A stretch of 64,000 bases of DNA from positions 25,799 to 89,798 of the forward strand of contig JAJDUI010000004.1 of the NCBI GenBank assembly GCA_022826745.1, in the 5' to 3' direction. A program made the translations under genes and the position numbers. This stretch comes from Thermoanaerobaculia bacterium. GTDB lineage: Bacteria > Acidobacteriota > Thermoanaerobaculia > Multivoradales > Multivoraceae. Shown piece by piece: positions 44,564-52,083 of this stretch; position 1 is the stretch's first letter; the number at the start of each line of letters is the position of its first letter. The notes beneath the pieces were generated by a model. That model did not search any database. It was not told the DNA's origin and saw only the letters and a program-made list of their open reading frames with translations.

Positions 44564-45775
44564 ATGGGCAGGTACGGTCTGACGGACGAGGTGATCGAAC
44601 TCCGCGAACGGATGCGGGAGTTCATCGACGGTGAGGTCATTCCGGCGGAACCGGAGCTGGAGTCGGAGTCCGGGGAGGACCGCACCCGGGGCCGTCTCGC
44701 CGAACTCAAGGCCCTGGCCAAGCAGCGGGGCCTGTGGGCTCTGGGGCATCCGGCGGAGATCGGCGGCGGCGGCCTGCCGCTCATGCCCTTCGTCTACCTG
44801 AACGAGATCATCGGCCGTTCGCACTACGGCCAGATCGCCGTCGGTTCCGCGTCGATGCAGGACTCGATCATGCTCCACCTGTACGCCAGCGAGGAACAGA
44901 GGGAACGCTGGCTGAAGCCGCTGGTGGCGGGCGACATCTACCCCTCGGTTGGTCTTACCGAGCCGGAGGTGGCCGGCTCCGATCCGACCCTGATGCAGAC
45001 GCGGGCGGTGCTCGACGGCGACGACTGGGTGATCAACGGCCACAAGTGGTTCACGAGCGGCGCCAGCCGGGCCGCGTTCACGACCTGCTTCGCGCTGACC
45101 GAGCCGGAGGCTCAGGGCCACCGAAAGTTCTCGTCGATCATCGTGCCGACGGACACGCCCGGCTACGAGATCGTGCGCGCCGTGCCCACGATGGGCACCA
45201 CGTCCGGCCAGCACTGCGAGGTGCGCTACAACGACGTCCGCGTGCCGAAGGACAACCTGCTCGGCGGCCGCGGCGAGGGCTTCGTCATCGCGCAGCGCCG
45301 CTTGGGCCCGGGGCGGATCTTCCACTGCATGAGGTGGCTGGGTCAGGCCCAGCGCGCCTTCGAGTTGATGTGCGAGCGCGCCAAGTCCCGCTGGGCGCAT
45401 GGCTCCTACCTGTCGGAGAAGGGCGAGATCCAGCGCTACGTCGCCGAGTCGGCGGCCGAGATTCAGGCCTCCCGGTTGATGACCCTGGACGCCGCCGAGG
45501 CGATGGACCGTGGCGAGCAGGCGCGGGTCGAGATCTCGCTGATCAAGTTCTGGGGAGCGCGGATGCTCCACAACGTGATCGACCGGGCGATCCAGGTGCA
45601 CGGAGCACTGGGGGTGACCGGCGACACGCCGCTCGAGAAGATGTACCGCGAGGCGCGGTACGCGCGTCTCTACGACGGCCCGGACGAGGTCCACCGGATG
45701 GTCGTGGCGCGGCGCATCCTGCGCGACCCGCTGGGCAGGGTGCCGTGGGGCACGATCAACGGTGGCGAGAGCTAG
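44564..45775 (+). CDS. Acyl-CoA dehydrogenase
   Basis: A 403-residue FAD enzyme oxidising acyl-CoA thioesters at the alpha-beta bond. Marks: YPSVGLTEPEVAGSDPTLMQ (FAD/substrate loop), GHKWFTSGASRA, the central barrel ending in YNDVRVPKDNLLGGRGEGF, and C-terminal DRAIQVHGALGVTGDTPLEKMYREAR with the family QxxGGxG-like segment. The ATG at 44564 has GGGAGCGGAGG upstream and is better than the earlier open codon. Its stop overlaps the ceramidase-like gene by 14 bases. Confidence 0.9.
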   Translation: MGRYGLTDEVIELRERMREFIDGEVIPAEPELESESGEDRTRGRLAELKALAKQRGLWALGHPAEIGGGGLPLMPFVYLNEIIGRSHYGQIAVGSASMQDSIMLHLYASEEQRERWLKPLVAGDIYPSVGLTEPEVAGSDPTLMQTRAVLDGDDWVINGHKWFTSGASRAAFTTCFALTEPEAQGHRKFSSIIVPTDTPGYEIVRAVPTMGTTSGQHCEVRYNDVRVPKDNLLGGRGEGFVIAQRRLGPGRIFHCMRWLGQAQRAFELMCERAKSRWAHGSYLSEKGEIQRYVAESAAEIQASRLMTLDAAEAMDRGEQARVEISLIKFWGARMLHNVIDRAIQVHGALGVTGDTPLEKMYREARYARLYDGPDEVHRMVVARRILRDPLGRVPWGTINGGES

Positions 45776-47120
45776 CGCGGCGATCCTCGCAGTTCTCGGT
45801 CTGGGCTGCGTGAGTCCTCCGCCGATGACCGCCCAGTTGCGCGCCGCCGCCGCCGCGGTCGAGATCACTCCGCCGGCCGGCTCGCTGCTCTACGGCTACG
45901 GCGCGCGCGGAACGAACCGGTCGGAAGGAGTCCACGACGGGCTCTACGCGCGGGCCCTGGTCCTCGAAGCGGGAGGCGAGACCGCCGCGCTCGTGACGCT
46001 CGACCTCGGCTCGATCCGCAAGGAGAACACGCTGCCGATCCGGCAGGCGGTCCTGGAAGCCGCCGGCTTCGACCACGTGCTGCTCAACGCTTCCCACACG
46101 CACTCCGCGCCGCTGTTCGAGGCGGACTTCCCGAGCGCCGATGGCCCGTGGGTCGAGGAACTGGAGCGGAAGATCTCCGGCGTCGTCCTGGAGGCGCATG
46201 CCGCGCTCCGGCCGGCGCGCGTCGCGGTGGGCTGGGGCCGGGCGAGCGAGGGGCACAACCGGCGCCGGGTGCTGCCGGACGGCAGCGTCGAGATGTTCTG
46301 GCGCAACCGCGAGCGGCTGCCCACCGCGCCCCTCGACGACTCGGTCGGCGTGCTGGCGGTGGACGGGGCGGACGGCGAGCCGATCGCCACGGTGGTCAAC
46401 TTCGCCGTTCACCCGGTCATCCTGGGGCCCGAGAACATGCTCCTCTCGGCCGACTATCCGGGCGCGATGGCCGCGCTGGTCGCCGAGCGGGGCGGCGGCG
46501 TGCCGATGCTGCTGCAGGGCGCCGCCGGCGACATCAACCCGTTCTGGGACAAGACGCCGCCGTCGGAAGGCGGCTTCGAGCAGGTCCGGATGGCCGGAGA
46601 GCGGCTGGGTCAGGAGGTGCTCCGCGTCCGCGCCGACCTGGCCGCTGCGGACGCCTTCCACGATCCGGCGACGCTGTCCGTGAAGCGTCACCTCGTGACG
46701 CTCGATCCGCGCTGGGACCTGGACTCGCCGGTGGTGGAGGAGGGCTTCCGGCGGCACGGACTGGAGGCGTCCCTCCAGAGGTATCGCGCGCGCTTCCCGC
46801 GTGAACGGGAGGCCGAGGTGAACACCCTGGTCCTCGGCGAGGTCGGCGAAGGGCAGTTCGCGCTCGCCACCTTCCCGGGGGAGTTCTTCGTCGAGCACCA
46901 GCTCCGCCTGCGGGCCGCGACTCAGATGCCCCACGTCTTCTTCGCCGGCTACACGAACGGCGAACTCGCCTACTTCCCGACGATTGCCGCCGCCGCCCAG
47001 GGTGGCTACGGCGGGCGGGAAGCCACGATCGTCGAGGTCGGCGCCGGCGAGAAGCTGGTCGACCTGGCGGCGGTCTCGATCCTCGAACAGGCCGGCTGGC
47101 TGCACGACGCGCCGCCGTAG
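45762..47120 (+). CDS. Neutral/alkaline ceramidase-like lipoprotein
   Basis: A 452-residue secreted protein with the N-terminal ceramidase domain. A signal peptide with a lipobox-like LGLGC (Cys ~16) suggests lipid anchoring. Zn-site motifs: LNASHTHSAP (HxH) and VNFAVHPVILG; LLQGAAGDINPFWD is another hallmark. The C-terminal part is shorter than in full ceramidases (~650 residues), so the immunoglobulin-like tail is missing, as in many bacterial relatives of unknown substrate. GTG start overlapping the acyl-CoA dehydrogenase stop. It converges with the P450 pair. Confidence 0.82.
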   Translation: MARASAAILAVLGLGCVSPPPMTAQLRAAAAAVEITPPAGSLLYGYGARGTNRSEGVHDGLYARALVLEAGGETAALVTLDLGSIRKENTLPIRQAVLEAAGFDHVLLNASHTHSAPLFEADFPSADGPWVEELERKISGVVLEAHAALRPARVAVGWGRASEGHNRRRVLPDGSVEMFWRNRERLPTAPLDDSVGVLAVDGADGEPIATVVNFAVHPVILGPENMLLSADYPGAMAALVAERGGGVPMLLQGAAGDINPFWDKTPPSEGGFEQVRMAGERLGQEVLRVRADLAAADAFHDPATLSVKRHLVTLDPRWDLDSPVVEEGFRRHGLEASLQRYRARFPREREAEVNTLVLGEVGEGQFALATFPGEFFVEHQLRLRAATQMPHVFFAGYTNGELAYFPTIAAAAQGGYGGREATIVEVGAGEKLVDLAAVSILEQAGWLHDAPP

Positions 47121-47226
47121 GAGGCGGGCAGTGGCGCCAGGGCTGCATTCCGACTGGAACGTGCTGGACTCGATGCGGCCATGGCGGCACGGTCGCCTCG
47201 CCGTTGCTCGCGGCGGGCCCCGGCTC

Positions 47227-48564
47227 CTACCGAGGGGTCACCGTGGCCGGAATGGCGCCACTGAATCCGCCGACTCCCAGGCCGGGCTCGGTCGGCAGGT
47301 CCCGCTCCACCGGCTCCAGCCGGCGCCGTCCGGCCACCGCGGCCAGCGCCGCGACGATCAGGTTGGTGGCCAGGTCTGCCCCGCGGCACTCCTTCGGACC
47401 GAAGCTGAACGGGACGAACCGGTCGACGGGGCATCCCGGACCCTCCAACCATCGCTCGGGCCGGAAGGCGCCGCCGTCTCCCCAACTCTCGGGGTCCCTC
47501 TGCATGACGTGGAGAACGACATCGACGCTGGTTCCCTTCGGGACGAGATAGCCGCCGAGCGTACAGTCCTCCTCCGCCCGCCGCGCCACCAGCAACGGCG
47601 CCGGAGGGTGAAGCCGCAGGAGCTCCATGGCGACGGCATGCGTGAACGGGAGCCGTCCGAGGTCGTCTCCCTGAAGCGGGCGGTCGCCGACCACCTGGTC
47701 CACCTCGGCTTCCATCCGTTCGCGAACCTCCGGGCGGTCGCGCAGGTAGAACTGCGCCAGCGTGAGAATCTGCACCGGGCCGTCCAGGGCGGCGAACAGC
47801 ATGGTGTACACCTCGTCGCGGATCTCCCTGTCGTTTGCGAAGCGCCAGCCGGACTCCTCGCGTTCCGTTGCCTGCACGAGGTGGCAGATGAGCTCGGGCC
47901 TGGCTTCCGCCGACGCTCTAGCCGCCCCGATGGCTTCGCGGGTCGCATGGTCGAGCGGCCGGATGGCCCTGCGGGCCTTCAGGTCGTGCGGCAGGGGAAG
48001 TCTCCGCAGTAACTGGAATCCCGGCAGCACGCTCAGCATGAAGGTCAGTTTCACCGCCTTCAGGGAGGGCCGGACGATGGCCGGATCGAGTTCGGGGCCG
48101 CGGCCCAGGAGGCTCGTCGTGACGCCGTTCCAGGTAAAGCGCTCCATCGTCCGCGGCAGGTCGACGGTCCCCTCCGGGAGTTCGTCGACCAGCCGATTGG
48201 CTTCGGCGGCCGCGACCTGCTTCTGGAACGCGACCCGCTCGGGAGTCGCCGCGGACACGATGAGTTCGCGCAAGCGACCGTGTTCTTCTCCGGCGGGCAT
48301 ACGGACGAGGCCGGAGCTCGGAACCACGTCGCAGGCGGTTCTGGGATGCAGGATCCGCAGGACGTCGGTCTTCTCGACGAGCACTTCGTGCGCCAGCTCA
48401 CGGCTGAAGACGGCGCAACGGCGGCGGCCGGGAAGTTCGAAGCGGACGATGTCGCCGTGGTTCTCATGGAGCCAGTGGAGGAAGCCCAGCACGTCCTCCG
48501 CCATCTTTCGCAGGGTCGCGAGCTTTCCCAGGGCGGGACCGGGGGGCAGCGGCGGTTTCGTCAT
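47227..48564 (-). CDS. Cytochrome P450 (second of an overlapping pair)
   Basis: About 445 residues: PPLPPGPALGKL start, I-helix MLFAALDGPVQILTL, ExxR in MELLRLHPPAP, PERW in FRPERWLEG and heme loop FSFGPKECRGADLA with the Cys ligand. The I-helix has D-G-P instead of the D-T-T typical of monooxygenases. The ATG at 48564 overlaps the upstream P450 stop (ATGA), so the two are translated together, perhaps to act in sequence on one substrate. No ferredoxin or reductase gene is nearby. Confidence 0.88.
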   Translation of the reverse strand: MTKPPLPPGPALGKLATLRKMAEDVLGFLHWLHENHGDIVRFELPGRRRCAVFSRELAHEVLVEKTDVLRILHPRTACDVVPSSGLVRMPAGEEHGRLRELIVSAATPERVAFQKQVAAAEANRLVDELPEGTVDLPRTMERFTWNGVTTSLLGRGPELDPAIVRPSLKAVKLTFMLSVLPGFQLLRRLPLPHDLKARRAIRPLDHATREAIGAARASAEARPELICHLVQATEREESGWRFANDREIRDEVYTMLFAALDGPVQILTLAQFYLRDRPEVRERMEAEVDQVVGDRPLQGDDLGRLPFTHAVAMELLRLHPPAPLLVARRAEEDCTLGGYLVPKGTSVDVVLHVMQRDPESWGDGGAFRPERWLEGPGCPVDRFVPFSFGPKECRGADLATNLIVAALAAVAGRRRLEPVERDLPTEPGLGVGGFSGAIPATVTPR

Positions 48565-49925
48565 CGGGTTTCGATCCTCACTTTGTACGCGCCCCGTACG
48601 CCGATGCCGATGTTCGTTCTCGAGGGCGGGCGCCTCGAGGTCGGTTCGAGCCTGCGGCCCCTGAACAGCGACGCCAGGGCGAACACGAACATCATGGCGG
48701 CGAAGCCGGCGCCCCGGCAACCGCGCGGTTCGACGCCGAAAGGCATGTAGCCCTCCTCGGGACGCATGCCGTCACCGGCTTCGACTCCGAGCCAGCGCTC
48801 CGGCCGGAACTCGTCGGCGTCTTCCCAGTGTTTCGGTCGCCGCTGAATGGCATGGGCGCCGACGATCGTCATCGAGCCCTTCGGAATCAAGTAGCCGCCC
48901 AGGACGCGATCCTCCAGTGCCTCCCGGGCCGGCATGGCGTACGCCGGCGGCTCGAAACGCATGACTTCGCGGAAGACGGCGCGCAGGTAGGGGAGGCGGC
49001 GCAGGTCGCGGGCCTCGATCGGCCGGTTTCCCAGGACGTCGTCAAGTTCGTGCTCCAGGCGTCGGCGAACGTCGGGTTCGTGCGCAACGAGGTGAATGCC
49101 CCAGGTCAGGGCGCCGACCGGAGCGTCGATGGCGGCGCAGAGATGACCGTAGGCCTCGTCGCGCACCTCCAGGTCCGTCTCGTAGAGGCCGTGGGCGCTT
49201 CCGTCGGCGGCCGTTCGAACGAGGTGCGAGATCAGGTCGTGGCCGTCGTGGGCGGGGTCTCTGGCCCGTTCGATCGCGGAGTACGTGACCTCGTCCAGAG
49301 CCTTCAGGGTGTCGCGGACCCGGCGGTTGAAGGGCAGCGGCAGCTTGACGATGACTTTCTTGAACGGGACGACCCCCAGCAGCAGATCCTGCTTCATCGC
49401 GGAGAGGACGTTGCGGCCCAACTCCGGATCGAGCTTCAGTTCGCGGCCCAGGACCAGGTCGAGCATGCAGCGCCACGAGAAGCGCTCCAGCTCGTCGATC
49501 ATGTCGATCTCCCGGTTCGGCGGGCACCTCCGGATCAGTTCGTCGACGTTGTCGAGGATGAGGTTCGCGCAGGCACGCATGCGTTCTTCGGCGTATCCGG
49601 CCAGCATGATCTCGCGTCGCCGCCGGTGGTCGTCGCCGTGGGACGTCTGCAGGAAGTAGTGAGTCAGCAGGTCGTAGTTCGACGGCGGGTAGAAGGGCCG
49701 GAACCACTGCTCCTGGGTGGTCAGGACCTCTCGCGCCAGCTCGCCGGTGAACACGGCGCACCACAGGGAGGTCGGCAGCTCGAAGCGGACGATGTCGCCG
49801 TAGTCGCGGTGAAGGTCCTCAAGCAGGCCCTGGAAGTCCCGCGCTCGCTTCATCGCGTGGCGCAATCGACCGCCCTTGGGACCTGGCGGCAGCGGCAGGC
49901 CGTTGAAGCTGGCCTGAGTGGACAT
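48561..49925 (-). CDS. Cytochrome P450 (first of an overlapping pair)
   Basis: A 454-residue P450: LPLPPGPKGGRLRHAMKRAR, I-helix LCAAIDAPVGALTWG (D-A-P in place of D-T-T), ExxR in EVMRFEPPAY, PERW, and heme motif PFGVEPRGCRG. It has no membrane anchor. The same family as the P450 fused to SRPBCC at 42414-44276 and as the fossil at ~41 kb, judged by shared stretches such as LELLRDLHRxYGDIVRFELP-like openings and KLPLP. Confidence 0.9.
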   Translation of the reverse strand: MSTQASFNGLPLPPGPKGGRLRHAMKRARDFQGLLEDLHRDYGDIVRFELPTSLWCAVFTGELAREVLTTQEQWFRPFYPPSNYDLLTHYFLQTSHGDDHRRRREIMLAGYAEERMRACANLILDNVDELIRRCPPNREIDMIDELERFSWRCMLDLVLGRELKLDPELGRNVLSAMKQDLLLGVVPFKKVIVKLPLPFNRRVRDTLKALDEVTYSAIERARDPAHDGHDLISHLVRTAADGSAHGLYETDLEVRDEAYGHLCAAIDAPVGALTWGIHLVAHEPDVRRRLEHELDDVLGNRPIEARDLRRLPYLRAVFREVMRFEPPAYAMPAREALEDRVLGGYLIPKGSMTIVGAHAIQRRPKHWEDADEFRPERWLGVEAGDGMRPEEGYMPFGVEPRGCRGAGFAAMMFVFALASLFRGRRLEPTSRRPPSRTNIGIGVRGAYKVRIETR

Positions 49926-50068
49926 GGACGTTCGATGGTAACCCGGAGCACGGCGTCCCGCGGAGATTGCGGCGATGGCTCAACCGGTACACTCCACCCG
50001 TGAAGAACGCGCGACCGGCATCGCACTTTCCCTGTCCCGCCGCGTGCCGCCCGGGGTCTGGCGCCCGG

Positions 50069-51979
50069 ATGGTCGGCGCGATGGCCATCCTGGCCGCTGT
50101 TCTGTTCGGCTGCGCGTCCGGTGACGAACCGGCGCCTCGGCTACCCGCCGTCTACGGCGCGGCCGCCTTCCACAACACGACGTCGTACAGCGGCGCCTCG
50201 TTCTCGGCCGACGAGAGCCGCCTGCTGATCTCGAGCGACATGACCGGGGTGTGGGCCGTCTACAGCATGCCGGTCACCGGCGGCGAGCCCGAGCAACTGA
50301 CCGACAGCGCGGGCCCGGTGTTCGCGCAGAGCTGGTTCCCGAACGACGACCGCTTCCTCTACACGGGCGACCAGGGCGGCAACGAGCTGAACCACCTGTA
50401 CGTGGGGTCCGACGGCGCCGGGGACGTGCCCGAAGGCGCGGTGGACCTGACGCCGGGCGACAACGTCCGGGCGTCGTTTGCCGGCTGGCGCGCTGACGGC
50501 GAGGCGTTCTTTGTGCGGACGAACGAGCGCACGCCCTTCGCGATGGACCTCTACCGCTACGACGTGCCGCCGCCGGGTACCTGGGATTTCGAACGCGAAC
50601 TCGTCTTCGAGAACGACGGCACCTTCAACCTGGGCGACGTCAGCGACGACGGCCGCTGGCTGGCGCTCGACAAGCTGACCAGCAACTACGACAGCGACGT
50701 GTACGCCTACGACCTGATGGCGGGTCACCTGGTCCACGTGACGGAGCACGAGGGCGAGGTCGAGCACTCCTCGGGCGGCTTCACGCCTGACAGCGCGCAG
50801 CTCTACTACGGCACGAACGAGCACGGCGAGTTCAACCAGATCTGGTCCTACGATCTCGCCGGCGGTTCCCGGGAGCTCGTGCTGGCAGCCGACTGGGACG
50901 TCTTCGGCGTGTCCTTCTCGGAGACCGGCCGGTACCGCGTCTCGGCGGTCAACGAGGACGCGTCGACGGCGGTCGAGGTGCTCGACACGGAGACCGGAGC
51001 TCCGGTCGAACTGCCCGATCTGCCGGCCGGCGACATCGGCGCGGTCCGTTTTTCCGTCAGCGACCGGCTGATGGCCTTCTACCTGACCAGCGACCGGTCG
51101 CCGTCCGACCTCTACGTCGTCGACCTGGAGCAGGGAGGTGAAGCGCTTCGCCTGACCGAGAGCCTGAACCCGGAGATCGACCCGGACGAGCTGGTCACCA
51201 CCGAAGTGATCCGCTATCCGAGCTTCGACGGCCTGGAGATTCCGGCCATCCTCTGGCGGCCGCACGGGGCCTCGGCCGACAACCCGGCGCCGGCGATGGT
51301 CTGGGTCCACGGCGGGCCGGGCGGCCAGACACGGCGCAGCTACCGGGCCGACATCCAGCACCTGGTGAACCAGGGATATGTCGTCCTTGGCGTGAACAAC
51401 CGGGGTTCGTCCGGCTACGGCAAGACCTTCTTCCACATGGACGACAGGAAGCACGGCGAGGTCGACCTGCAGGACTGCGTCTGGGCGCGCACCTGGCTCG
51501 AGTCCCAGGACTGGGTCGACGGTTCGCGGGTCGGCATCATTGGCGGCAGCTACGGCGGCTACATGGTGGCCGCCGCGCTGGCGTTCGAGCCCGAGGTGTT
51601 CGATGTCGGCATCAACATCTTCGGGGTGACGAACTGGATCCGGACGCTGGAGAGCACGCCCCCGTGGTGGCAGGCGCAGAAGGTGGCCCTGCTTGGCGAA
51701 CTCGGCGATCCGGCGACCGAGCGCGAGCGCCTGGAGCGCATCTCGCCGCTCTTCCATGCCTCGAACGTCGTCAAGCCGTTGCTCGTCGTCCAGGGCGCGA
51801 ACGACCCGCGGGTTCTCCAGGTGGAGAGCGACGAACTCGTCGAGGCGGTGCGGGCGAACGACGTTCCGGTGGAGTACGTGCTGTTCCCGGACGAGGGCCA
51901 CGGCTTCCGCAACCGCGTGAACCGGATCGAGGCGTCGGAGCGCTACGCGGCGTTCCTGGCCCAGCACATGAGCCCGTAA
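50069..51979 (+). CDS. S9-family prolyl oligopeptidase-like lipoprotein
   Basis: About 635 residues. A lipoprotein signal (AILAAVLFGCAS, Cys ~16 from the ATG at 50069) precedes a WD/beta-propeller-like N-terminal region with repeated segments (SADESRLLISSD, FPNDDRFLYTGD, SDDGRWLALDK, TPDSAQLYYGTN). The C-terminal alpha/beta-hydrolase has Ser in GGSYGGYMVAA, Asp in QGANDPRVLQVE and His in PDEGHGFRNR. S9 enzymes trim short peptides; this one would act in the periplasm. An upstream start at 49967 is open but lacks a sensible signal. Confidence 0.88.
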   Translation: MVGAMAILAAVLFGCASGDEPAPRLPAVYGAAAFHNTTSYSGASFSADESRLLISSDMTGVWAVYSMPVTGGEPEQLTDSAGPVFAQSWFPNDDRFLYTGDQGGNELNHLYVGSDGAGDVPEGAVDLTPGDNVRASFAGWRADGEAFFVRTNERTPFAMDLYRYDVPPPGTWDFERELVFENDGTFNLGDVSDDGRWLALDKLTSNYDSDVYAYDLMAGHLVHVTEHEGEVEHSSGGFTPDSAQLYYGTNEHGEFNQIWSYDLAGGSRELVLAADWDVFGVSFSETGRYRVSAVNEDASTAVEVLDTETGAPVELPDLPAGDIGAVRFSVSDRLMAFYLTSDRSPSDLYVVDLEQGGEALRLTESLNPEIDPDELVTTEVIRYPSFDGLEIPAILWRPHGASADNPAPAMVWVHGGPGGQTRRSYRADIQHLVNQGYVVLGVNNRGSSGYGKTFFHMDDRKHGEVDLQDCVWARTWLESQDWVDGSRVGIIGGSYGGYMVAAALAFEPEVFDVGINIFGVTNWIRTLESTPPWWQAQKVALLGELGDPATERERLERISPLFHASNVVKPLLVVQGANDPRVLQVESDELVEAVRANDVPVEYVLFPDEGHGFRNRVNRIEASERYAAFLAQHMSP

Positions 51980-51999
51980 GTTACTGAGAACTCTCCGGT

Positions 52000-52039
52000 T
52001 TTATCGTCTTCTCATCGGAGGTTTACAGAAACTTCGAGG
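52000..52039 (+). promoter_or_regulatory. Putative Pho box before the PHP-glycosyltransferase gene
   Basis: Four 7-base units in 11-bp phase: TTTATCG (52000), CTCATCG (52011), TTTACAG (52022), TTCGAGG (52033). The match to the TTCAC-type units elsewhere is looser. Confidence 0.45.
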
Positions 52040-52083
52040 CGATTCGGCGACGGTAGGGCATGACCCTGGGAGGACCGCCGTCG

